Assembly: GCF_043641665.1 (NCBI RefSeq)
Contig: NC_092190.1
Location: forward strand, 8,824,048 to 8,888,047
DNA: 64,000 nucleotides
From: Enoplosus armatus
Lineage: Eukaryota; Chordata; Actinopteri; Centrarchiformes; Enoplosidae
Direction of reading: 5' to 3'
Positions 1 through 12,100 of this stretch are shown piece by piece. A model generated the notes under the pieces. That model was not told the origin of the DNA and did no database searches. It saw nothing but the letters and a program-made list of their open reading frames with translations. The first letter of the stretch is position 1; every line of letters begins with the position of its first letter. Position numbers and translations under genes: made by a program.

Positions 1-2578
1 CTTTATACCGTTAACCAGAGCAGACAGTGTTTTTTAGTTTGTCAGGTGACCTAAATCTATTCGTGCTGGCCGAGACGACGTGCCAGAGGCCACTTGGAGG
101 TGAGCCACATCCTCCAATTCATGTTGTTAAACAGTAGAAAGTCAGGAAAGAATATGTCTGTGTCACTCTCAATTTTCGGTGTAATTTTCATGAGCACGGG
201 GCCTCGCGTTAATGAATTCGTAAAGTCACGTCTGTCTGATGTTACAAAGTGCAGCAGATAAAACTGGCAGGCCGTCGCTGCTGCCAGCAGCGCCTCGTCA
301 TAGGGGAGATGACAGGAACTGTCCGTGGTGCTGAAACAGACAGCTCCTTTGTTCAACTCTGGGCTGATTTTGTAAGTTGAAATGTTCCGTGGCTGCTGTA
401 ACTCTCTTTGGCTTCTCCCTTATCTTTAAATATTTGAGCAGCTTCTGAGCCACATGCATGTATACCATCCTGAGTGTGTCACAAGTAAACACGGGATTAG
501 AGTGCATTCATAAGAAAGCAGTCTTTGTAATGAGCTATAACCATTTAGAACACAATTGGAGAGGACTTTGAGAATACAGACCAACTGTGTTGTCTGATAA
601 TGCCATTCATTGTACCACCATGTACATTACACTAATATGCGTCATAGATATTACATGTCACCCATTTTAATTGACACATCAAGTCCCATTGCTTCAATGC
701 TTATGTGTTTTTTCAGTTTTGGCCCTGCATTAGAGTGTTTGCTTTAAATGGTATCATCATGTGTACTGAGTGGTGTTAAAATCCATTAGCTGATCATCAT
801 GAAGTGGTGCTTGGCTTGGCCATGTGAGAATCCTTTTTTTGTGAAAACGAAACATATCAACACTAAAGAAAAGTACTCTAACCATAAACAGGACTGTAAT
901 AGCTTGAGGATGAGTTATATCTTCCCATGCTGCTTACGTATACAACATTTATCTTTTCACTGTCTTTCATGTAATAAATGCAATCACAGAATACATTTTC
1001 TTTTCTTGTGTGTAAAATAAGACAAGAACATACAATTTTTGAAGTAAATGTTGGAGTTTTGTCAGTATTGCCAATGTTAAATGCAGGGATTCTCTCTCTT
1101 TCTCTCAGCCACTGCATTCCTGGCACATTAAAAAGGCCACATATACTCGCTGTTGCATTTTATAAATGTGCTTTAGAGTAAAGTGCCATTGAGACTCCAA
1201 ATTTGAAATACTGATGATCGTGCTTACTAAAGGCATTTCTCCTGCTGCAGTTTCTATTTGGATTCCACAAAGTTAAACACCCAGTTGGGCCTGTTATAAT
1301 GCACAGGATGCACACCATGCCTGCTATAAACACAGTTGGGGGACCGATATACTGCCCGAGAGGAAATCGAATTAACCCTGAGGGAGCCATGACGTCTACT
1401 GATTACTGGTGCTCTATAGCTATTTATGTGCATGATGTACACATAAAGAGTGTGTATAAAAATACCTTTACATGATAACAGTGCATGATAACCCCCATCA
1501 GGTTCACCAAACTGCTCTCTACCCACAGCAAGGCAATTTGTTTGTGTGTTAATGGACATCGAGTAAGAAGAAAGAGCTGATGGAGACTCTTCCTGGACTA
1601 ATCCTGTGTTGGTGATGAATGATGTGTGTGTTTTCCCAACGCTGATTGAATTAGGCCACCCCGCAGACCCATTGCTTTCCCAAGGAGCACTCGAAGGCGA
1701 TCCTGCGGTGAAGTGTATCAATAAGCGGGTGGATGGAGTGTAAGTGGTCGTGTTGCCGCGGGCAGACAGCCGGTGATGAGGAGGGGGAACACGCTTAGGG
1801 AAAGCACCGCTGATCACACAGCAGATTGGGAGCCCTTGGTGCTGGCGTCTGTCGGTCCCTGCCGTGGAGGGAGAGAGGGGTGGAGCCACACAGAGCTGAC
1901 CCAGAACCACACACTGGGCCAACTTCAGTTCAGCTTCCTTACTGAACCCGGATCAGTTGAGCTGTTTGTATTATCGGGAGCATTTCACACCAACCTGGAT
2001 CTGTGTACCACAGGCCCTTGCTATTTGGTCATTTCAGTAAAGCTGTGATCAGGTGACGAACGTGGTTGTCTCAGAACAAAAACATCTAGCGAGCGCAGCG
2101 TTTTGATGGCTTTGTTTTGAAGGCTGGTTGCTTTGACGTGGACCCCCATGAGGCCACTGGCAGCTGAGCTCCCACTGTGGCAGATTGATATTTGTAATTT
2201 AAGGGAAGCTGTCACACAGCATCCTCCAGATGGAGAGTGCTGCGGAGGCACGCAGTCGATTAAACACGGTTTGTTTAGAAATAATCATTTTGATGTGGGA
2301 GCTGAGGATTCATTTGAAACATATTGGCTCAAGGGTTCAAAATGTTCAATTATGCACAGACGCATACAATCACATAATAATAACAACACGTAGACGTAGA
2401 ATACAGAGCAGTGTCAGGGAATAGAGGCTTTTAGTCTGTCATCTGATGAAGCCCCTCAGATTACAGCAGAAAGGACAGGTCAGTGATTTGTGTCCCTGTT
2501 GCAGAAAAGGTTGAGGATAGGTTGCGGTTGAGAGCTAATTCATTAATTCACCCACCAGCGTGCATTCACACCCACACC

Positions 2579-2603
2579 CACACACACACACACACACACA
2601 CAC
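2579..2603. repeat. (CA)n microsatellite
   Basis: An uninterrupted CA run of about 12 units follows a short imperfect CCCACA stretch. Simple-sequence repeat with no coding role. Confidence 0.9.
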
Positions 2604-5600
2604 TCTCACACATGCACATTGTTTTCATCACTGAACTATTGGAATTGATATTTGGAGGAGGGTCATGTTTTAAAAGACCATCTCCTCCTTGTCACATTGA
2701 TTGACAATAAAGGAACAATAAACAGCATGGAGAGAATACCGCTTGATTAACTGCACTTCAGAATAGCCAAACGCGTGCAATAAATCAGGTTTCCATCTCA
2801 CAAATTAGGACGATGGCATTTATATGCTGGTTTGAATACCTTCAAGCTTGAACTCTTAAGGCATTTGCGCTTATAGGTCTAAATGATAGTCGAGCCCTGT
2901 GATGATACAGAGGTTAAGAGCACTAATATCATTTAGATTTTCCTCCACTGTCAATACTATACATGTAAACAGTGTTTGAAACGGGTAGGATGACTTGGGG
3001 AGGGGTTTGAAAAGGGGAGGAAAACAAAACAATGTAAGATGGTGGAGCACACGTTAGGCTTTTTATATCCCCTACATCCTATCAACTGGGTGATGGTGGA
3101 ACAATGTCCTCAAGCACTAATTACCGTCTTCAGTTCAAAATGTGTATCCTGTTGTGGGAGTGACAGGGAGTGGCGAGGAAAGATGCCAGACCGAGACAGA
3201 CCAAGTTCAACTGCCCAAATAGTCTATAAAGCTATTTAAGTATAATTCATATTATTATTCATAGCAAATGTTCTGTGGCACAGTAATGATCCACAGCCTG
3301 GTGGTTGGAAACCATTGGTGTAGATCTGCAAGATCCGGTTGAACATGAGGCATTTAAACACAAATTTTAGGTTAGTTTCACCCCAGTCATAATGCAGGGA
3401 AATAATTAATTGGAAAAAAATCTTTAAAATTAGGTGTTTGTCTGATTGACTTGTTTGTCGTGGGTACAAAGTGTTGTGTAGCTGTTTTTTTTATCACAAT
3501 AATAGACAACAGGATAGCTACAGAAAACACATCAATGCAGGTGACCACAGGATACTTCACAACGGATGCTTGAACTTACCCGATTTCTCCTCATTGATAA
3601 CCTCTCTGACACTTTCGCTTTCTCAGCACATAGCAGAGATCCCACTCCACTAATACCTTTCTTATTCTTTCTTTCATACTCCGTCTCTCTGTCCGAAGTT
3701 CCTACCTGGAGCAGTTTCTCTGAAAACTTCACTTCTCTCTTTAAATGTGCTATGACAGCTGTCAATGTGGTGAACACAGTCAGGCCTGTCAAAGTCACTT
3801 TCAAGAGACTGGCCTTTAATTCAGTCATTTAAAGACTAACCTGTCAGCAGTTACAGTACTTAGATTGTGAAGTGGTGTTGATGTTTTAGCTTGGAGTCAC
3901 TTCACCCACCAGGTGAAACTCTCCTGTAAGTGTAGACATTTATAAAGAGCTTTCATCAAAAATGGCCAGAACGTCTAAATCAATGAGGGAAGAAGATGGA
4001 CAAGGAATAGAAAAAGAAAGGAAAGTGGATTGTGACTAAATGAATGTGAAAAAGGTAAATTGAAGTAAATTGAAAGAAGGTACCCAAGCTTGTTTTCATT
4101 TGGTCATACTGAGCTCTTATTTGCTCCACTGGCTTTGAATCACTCTTTCCCAAACAACGCAGCGAGAGAGACTTTGAAGGATGATAACACAAAGAAATTG
4201 GCAAGCGCATGTTGGTAGGTTGAGAGGAATGTGTTATTAAGGTTGGACTGCAAAATTGAAAATTGATTGAACGTATTCTGTATATGCATGTAACTTCACT
4301 TTAATTTTTAATCACAAATCACTGTATCCAAACGAGACTGTTCGAGAGCATCAGGTGTTTCAGCAAATAGCTAAAAAAGGCGAAAAACGAGAAATGTTTA
4401 CGTTCAAGTGACAAAGCCCTCTAGTGGCAGTAGTCATTATGACTGTTGTCCATGCAGAGCAAAGAAGGATGTTTTGAGACCGCCAGAATAATGACAGTAG
4501 TGGCCATTTGTTCGAACATCCCTGAAAACTCAATCAGCTCCTTATAAATAAGGTATGACGACGTGAACACACAATTTTCCTCTAAAGTTAGAAGAGGTTT
4601 GCTTATTTCTCATGAAAGGTTTCTGTATTTGTGTCTTTGCCTGAGTTCTTCATACGGGTTTGAGGTGAGTGAAGCTCTTTTGGGAAAAGGGCCATGTTAC
4701 GTACCTCCATGCACCAGTCAGGATTCAGCAATATTTGAATGAAAATGCGATGACAGTTGTGGGGTTGCTAATGATGACTTTGTTACAGTACTGCAAAATC
4801 TCTTAGGAAGGAGGTCATCATACCCTGAGGTGGGAGATCAGAAAATGCTCATATAAATAATTCTTGTAACAGTAATTTGTAAAGGTTTTGGAAGACAGTG
4901 ACCTTTCATGTTGTAGTGCTGACGTGGACACCAGATCAGAACACGTTCACATGGGTCGTCTCGAAAGGTCATTAAGTTTGGAGCACACGATGCTGCTGGT
5001 GTAAGTGAACTTGACTACTAGGCCCAACGAACCTGATAATGTTGATTATTTCTCACGTGATCATGTCATGATATGGGAACAAGCTTGAATAGATCTTGCT
5101 TCTGACTTTATTTTTATTAGGTTTCTCTCTCTCTGTTAGCATGCTGCCATCAGCTTTGTCGTAACATGGGGAGGGTAGACCACACCAGCCATAATGGAAT
5201 CATTCTCTCAGCTGTCACTTTGCATTGGTTCTGGGAAAATCTTGCCAATGTCCCGTGGGCTAACGGGTAAGAGATGAGATATGCTCCAACACATGTACAT
5301 ACAGGACACAGAAATGAAAAGAGTGCAGGAAAATGGAGAAAACGCAGCTTCTTTCTCCTTTGTCTTTCTCTGTGGCACACATACACTTACACACACAAGA
5401 TTAGTCTTGGCAGATTGCCTTGTCTTACAGGATGAAACTGCATTTTAAGGTGTAATTTAATCATTTCTTTTTTTTGTAGAATTGGTGCGGAAAGCGAATC
5501 ACCGCTGTAGCGTTCCTTGGAGACATACTGTAGATGTTGAAAATCTCAGAGCTGGCAGTTACTTGTGAGAAAGTTGTCAGAATTTTCAAGATCAGATTTG

Positions 5601-5802
5601 CTCACAACGGTGAAATTGTAAGCTGTGATCTCTCGGTGGACTGGACCACAAAAAAAGAGACAGAGAGAGAGAGAGGAGGGACTTTATCTCAATTTTCTGT
5701 TGCTTGGCTTGTCAACTTGTCTCTGAAATCCACTCAGATGGCCCCAGCTCTGAGCTATAAAGAAGGAAAGACGAAAACACAGACGAGGTCATGCGAGAAT
5801 TG

Positions 5803-5804
<2 letters not shown>

Positions 5805-5844
<40 letters not shown>
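5805..5844. repeat. (GA)n microsatellite
   Basis: A pure GA run of 20 units. Purine-only strand asymmetry continues loosely downstream to about 5875. The open reading frame over it, with a Glu-Arg repeat tail, is an artefact of the repeat. Confidence 0.9.
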
Positions 5845-5848
<4 letters not shown>

Positions 5849-6387
5849 CAGTAAGAGGCAAAGAGAGAACGAGAGGTGTTTCTACTATTTCCTAAAGCTA
5901 GAACACTCTGCCCTGTTATTTTGTCAGCTGCAGTGGTCTGTTTTATGGTGCAATGAGTCCCCAGGGAGTAGGGACTGCCATAAATATTGCACTGTGTGGA
6001 ACAGCCGTCTCTGATGTAGGCTTACATTGTGTACAGGATGCTGGCTATTAGTGCCATTGGTCAGTAATGAGTGGGTACTGAGTCGCGGCCAACTGTTTAA
6101 AGATTTTAAAAACACTCGTCCAATCAAGTTCACACAGAAGCACGCTCATGGCAAGAACTTAGGAACAGCAGACGCCCTCCTTGTTAGCGGCTGAGCTGAA
6201 ATGCTTGGATATAGAGAGCTCATAATAAACAAGCACACACATGGCAGACTGCTTTTTAAGTATGTATAATAGTGAATCTTCCTAAGATGACTACTAAGTG
6301 TTAGTGTCTCAGTTTGTTAGCGCTGTGACATTGCAGGGTGTTTGTCGAAGGTCAGTGACATCTATGTGTGTGTTCATCCTGCATATG

Positions 6388-6391
<4 letters not shown>

Positions 6392-6422
<31 letters not shown>
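6392..6422. repeat. (TG)n microsatellite
   Basis: A TG run of about 15 units. It is followed about 100 bp later (6515-6620) by a CT/CCT-rich pyrimidine stretch. Confidence 0.9.
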
Positions 6423-6426
<4 letters not shown>

Positions 6427-7115
6427 CTGTGTGCCTGTGCACACTGATCTGACACACAGGCCCAGTCAGTCCTGTTCTTGGCTCCAGCAGTGATCTGGCA
6501 CTTCTCCTCGGCTTGCAGCCCCTGCCATGCCTCCCCCTCTCCCTCTCCCTCTCTCTCTCTCTCCTGCTGCCTCTCCTCCTCCCTCCTCCCTCCTGCCATC
6601 CTTTTTTTCCTCCCTCCATCCACACACCAGTGCAGATCAGCCTGCCTGGGCCTTGCAGGGTGTCAGAAAATTTGAGAAAGAGAGCTGACTGGACTTTCAC
6701 CCAGGCTCTCCCGATATGCCTCCTCATTCCTGGCTCTCTTTTCAGTGCTTTGCAGTCATATGACAGTAATATGGCAGTATTATGTATCTAATTAAAATAT
6801 GCCACACAAAAGATACTGAACACATGGCCTGTGAAGAGCTGTGGCTATTCACGGGCCAGGATAGCAATTGACAAAGCCGTCTCCATATTCCTTTGACAAA
6901 ACCTTGGATAACCTCACAGCCGAGATACACACACACACACACAACACAGATTCACTGTCTTACAGTTATTTTTCTGTTCACATAAATCCTGTAATAAGTT
7001 TCCATCTGAGATAATTGGACTTCTCCCTGCAGGGCCCTTTCCCCTCTCTGAGACCCACAGCAGCTGCACTGTAGAATGGATACAGCAATGGTCAGAGAAC
7101 AATCAATGATACTGA

Positions 7116-7118
<3 letters not shown>

Positions 7119-7162
<44 letters not shown>

Positions 7163-7164
7163 TG
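7119..7164. repeat. (TG)n microsatellite
   Basis: About 18 TG units, then one TA interruption and further TG units. Non-coding simple repeat. Confidence 0.9.
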
Positions 7165-7911
7165 AGTGTGAGATGAGTGTGTATCCAGAATTTTTGAATC
7201 ACCAGCCAAAGTGGATACTAGATATTAAAGTTTAACAGCCACTCTGAATTTCCAACAGCCAAAACAATTTTATTGAAATAAGCCAGATGGGTTTGATCGC
7301 ATCATTTTCAGCATAGTTATGTCTAAAAATACAGAAACATATATGCAACATATTATAATGGTATAGAATTGTTGTTGCATGTAAAACAAGTAAAACAAAA
7401 ATGAAGGGAACCTGAAGAATAATGTCACAGTTTGAAATGGACAAGTACTTTTACGCTACAGATCTGTAACTGCAGATATGATTGTATGGATCAGTACTTG
7501 AAAATAACTCTATGCCTCATTATACATGGAAGACATGATGCATACACATCACATCACCTGCCCTTTGGCTGCATGCTTGTGCCTGGACATCATTTGTGCA
7601 AAGAAAGAAGAAATCTATAGGTGTGTATTGTCTATTGTAGTTGAGCTCTATATAGCACTGTGTCCTGAGTGGTACCTTATTTGGAGGTGGGGTTTGGAGT
7701 CACATTGTGTCACACAGTCGAGGGTACACAAGGGTCGGGTTGAGACAAATAGGTGAGAGTGTCTGAGACACAGGAGACGGTTGAAGGTCGCTGAGATGTG
7801 CTTAAGGTCTGCTCACACACAGCAGAGCTGAGGTGTGAGGCGGTGGTGGGGTGGTGTAAATAAGAGCAACAGATAAGACGGTGAGCACATGTTGAATAAA
7901 ACATTCTCTGA

Positions 7912-7968
7912 CCCCCCCCGCCCCCCCCCCCCCCGGCCCCTTCATCCGCCCCCCACCCCCCCGTCCCC
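7912..7968. repeat. Cytosine-rich tract (G-rich on the minus strand)
   Basis: Runs of 8, 14, 4, 6, 7 and 4 cytosines are separated by one to eight other bases. The minus strand therefore has more than four guanine runs with short loops, which fits the pattern for a G-quadruplex. Exact run lengths may carry sequencing error. Confidence 0.85.
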
Positions 7969-10900
7969 AGTGAGTGTGATACCAACTGCTCAATAAGACC
8001 TCATCAGTTTAATAGGGCTTTCATACACCCTCCGTTGCTCTGTGTGTGTGTTTGGGACTTTCGGTTGGCTGTTGCTATTGTTCTGTAACACCCACAAGTT
8101 TTTCTCATTGGTCCAGTTGCTGATGAAGCCCATATATCTTTCTTTGCCAAAACTGACAGCATCTCGGGCTCTCTGTAGGAAGCAAGTTAGTAAGTAGTAG
8201 AGAAGACTTCCAAATCACTGCAAGTCTGTGACAGGTTTACTCTCCCGTTGGTAAGTTGCTATGCTGTGTGTTTGTGGCGTGTGCTTCAGTTCCTTTTTCT
8301 GGCAAGAACAGAGTGAGTTGTTGTTATTTTCTGGTCCAGCAGAAGTTGACATGGATATGACATGATTTGATTTACAAATGTTTCATATTGTAAATCTCAA
8401 CTCAAAATGGGGGGAAAAAACTAATTTACTGAGATAAAATGGGCACCTTTTTTTTAAAAACAGGAGTAACTTGTCATTTACAACAGAAAGAGGTTTATTT
8501 GGCAGGTGTACTGTCACATATTTGACTAGTATTGAGAGCTACGTGTAAAGATATATCTTTTATGTAGAGGAGAGTAGGCATTAAATAGAGATAAACAACA
8601 ACAGCTGGACAAGAAACAATGGTATATTCAGGTTCTGGTTGGATTGAGAACTGTTCTATACAAAAAGGCTGAGAGCATCTGTCAGTGCAAAGAATATTGG
8701 ATGTAGTACATGTAGTGCTTAGTATCTATAGAGGCTAATCTATGTTTATCCGTTGTTTATGTATATATAGACTATATGGACTTATACTTGTACAGTACAA
8801 GGGAATTGTTTTTATAATTAAGAGTGTTTCCTTTAAATATTTACTTTTGAAAAACAGCATTGAAATTCTGCAAATAAATTAGCCTATGGCCTATAGATAT
8901 AAACACAGGAGAACAATCTATAGTGATGTAAAACAGTCATGCAGGAAATTAGCTAATAAAGCCTGATTTCTACTTAATGTTTGTCACATTAACATGTTTT
9001 TGTCATAGCGGAGATGCACTGACAAATTGATAATTAAACATGTGGCTGGATTTTTCACTTGTGATATCTTTGTTATCTTTTATAACCTTTCTTAACCCCC
9101 CCCATCCTCTCTCCACCACTTTCCTCTCCATTTCTTCCAGTTCTCTCTATTCCCAGCCTGTCCCTAGTCAAGCAGAGAATCGATTTTTAAACAGGCAAGA
9201 CTCTGGGGACCGAGCAGAGAACCATTATTGGCCTCATTTAGGCTCCATTGCCACCACGATGGCTCTTCTAGACAATAGGATAGACTCTGTCATGTATACC
9301 AAAGCGTAAATGCACATTCCCGCTGAAAACCGCTCAGGCCAGCATTTCCTGTCTTCAGGGAGCTTTGTTTTAAGAAACCCCTTTCGGTGTGAGAGGATGG
9401 ACCGCAGTGCCTCTCCTCACACCACTAATATAGGCACATCCAGCACATTTCACAGCCGCAGGGTAGATAGGAGAGGAATATAGCAAATGGGCCTTTTTCC
9501 ATGCTATTTACTGGATGCCACCTTTCACTTTTCCATCACCGCAATAGTTTTTGTCCAGTCTGCAACATATGGCAATGTGCTTCTTCTGTGAACAGCGGCT
9601 GCTGATTCCTCATCTGGGGATTGTGCTCCCTCTATAGCAGCTATATGTCTGTCAGGCAGCTCAAGCGTGCAAAGCCAATCACAGTCCTCTTTCTCTTTCT
9701 AGGATTGAAAGGTTTCAGGAAAGCTGCAATTCCAGCTATAGTTTATCCTAGACATGGGCACATTATGTTGTGACCAAACTAAGCTGATGAAGGTGAAAGA
9801 TCCACTTCTGGATTGGGAGGATCCTCAGAACCACGTGTTTCCTGTCAGGCTTACAGTTTGTTTTTGAATATTCAACAATAGCTCGACTTCAGAAATGTCT
9901 GTTACACTGACGTTATCTTGAAGCAAATCTCAGAGTCTGGTTGCTAGGAAGTGTGTGGTTGCATGAGAGGGCAACCAATGTGATGCACCATAGCACATGC
10001 AGTCGGAGCACCGAGGTGCACTAGGGATACACACACCCATACTTTAAACCAAAATGACAATGTTTTGGACCCAAATTGAGAAGTTTCCTCTTTAACATTG
10101 TCTGAATGGGATGTATTTGATCTCACAAAATAGCTTGGAGTTGAATCACAATTGAGTTTGTGTTTGACTTGTACACATGGATACACTTTGTCACTCCCTG
10201 CAGAAAACAACTCTCACAAATTTAGAAAACTGTGTTGGCATTACACTGAACACTTGGATGCCCTCTAATAGCAGCTGTCAATATCAGACCGCAATTTGGC
10301 AAATGAAGGGCATTATGTTCTACGCCTGATAGAATAAGAATCTATTTAAATTAATCAATAACCATTTGGTGGTATTTTTATTTACTTAAGTTTATTGAGA
10401 GGTTACAATTTAGCAAAGCTACAACAATACCTGGCTCTGTTGTTGCTGCAGCAAGCTGCTGCTTGGCTACATGATTCACTACAAAAGGGCAGCTTGTTTT
10501 ATGGTAAAGACTGACCTTAGTCCTCCCACATACATGTTGTGTGAGTGTGTTTTAGGCCGCTTAAAGACTAAAAAAGAAAAGAGGTGGGGAGAGAGACAGG
10601 AGTACATGACATCGTATGGATTGCATGTGGTATATATACTATTGCTACTTCTACTAATACTGTTGTGGATAATAATAAGGAACATTATTTATATAGCAGT
10701 TTTCCACTCAATTAATTTCTTTCTGTGACATAAACCAGTATACTCAGCGGTAATAAGGGTTTATTTGAAGACTGGTGGATTACATGCAGAGCAGGGGCAT
10801 CTTATCCAAACCAAAACTACCTCTCAGACTGGTCCATTACCGACTTGATGTCCTATTTTGTATTACACGCAACTTTATTAGACATTTTATTCTACTTTTA

Positions 10901-12011
10901 GGGTAATACTGTTGCAGCATTGTTACCAGTTTTTACGCAATTACCATTTTACTTTGCTTTAACTATGTTTTACATTAGGAAAGCCGTACTGTAAGTGTGC
11001 TTTACAATAAAACAGTATTACTGTAATTGTGTTTTATAGTATAATTACTATATTGTCATTGTGTCTTGACCCACAACTGTTGTGTCTTTAAACTTACGTC
11101 TTACAGCAAGTGGTTGTGCTGTATTTAGGTTTAGATACATATTGTAAGAATAAAATAAAACACACAGAAAAGTCTAGTTATTAAACTAAGGCACACCGTG
11201 CATATGAATGTATGTGAAAGCAGTTCATACCTGAATATGTTTAACAGCCTGTGTGTGTGGGTGAGTGCTTGTGTTTTTAGTCTATCTGTGTGTCAGTGGA
11301 GGTCCGGCTGCCCCCAGTTGGTAGTGTACACTAAATGGGTGAGCAGAGCGTTGGCCCCTGCTCTCCATCACAGGCAGTATTGACTGGAAGCATGAGAGCG
11401 TCTCTGCAGCCAGTCATCCTTGGACAGCTGACAATGGGCCCGGGCACAGGGGACATAGCTGAAAGCAATCAACAACCACTGGAGGAAAATGCCTCACTGC
11501 TGGTGGAATGTGTCTGAGCCCAGACCTGACTCGCAACAACCCACCGCTCTGCTCTTGACCGATCATGTGCAAATGGCTTTAGTTTGCCTCGAAGCTCTTT
11601 TAATTAACTATGCACACGTTGTTGCGTTTTATGTGCTCAAATGTGCTCTTCAAGTGCATGTACAGTATCTGTGAGTCTACGTCTGGGCATAGGAGAACAG
11701 CAGGGGTGTGTGGATTGGCTCAGAAACGTGCGGTAATTAATCTCACTCAGTGAAGAGGTGCATGTTGGGACTGAGGCAGGGCATAGCTCACCGCACCTTG
11801 CTTGTTAACTGTAACCACCTATGGCCAGCCTCTGGAGATGAACGGGGGGCTGTCCATGGTCAAAAGCGGTCAAATGTGTTTTAACGAATGCTCACTCAGC
11901 CTACCTACCAAGCTTATTTTTTATTCTGAGGCAGTGATTCGCATTGCTGCTGCAGAATAATACTCGTGGGACCTGACTCACACTGTGACACATCTGGCAA
12001 ACAGCAGAGCA

Positions 12012-12017
12012 AACACA

Positions 12018-12098
<81 letters not shown>
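12012..12098. repeat. Long (CA)n microsatellite
   Basis: An 87-bp alternating CA tract, interrupted only by CG dinucleotides near 12018-12022 and 12064-12066. It is the longest dinucleotide array in the window. Alternating purine-pyrimidine DNA of this length can adopt Z-form under supercoiling. The cysteine/valine open frames across it on the minus strand are artefacts. Confidence 0.95.

Positions 12099-12100
<2 letters not shown>

Noticed and set aside
5534..5854. 106-codon + frame ending in Glu-Arg repeats
   Set aside because: The tail is the GA microsatellite and the remainder has no recognisable features.
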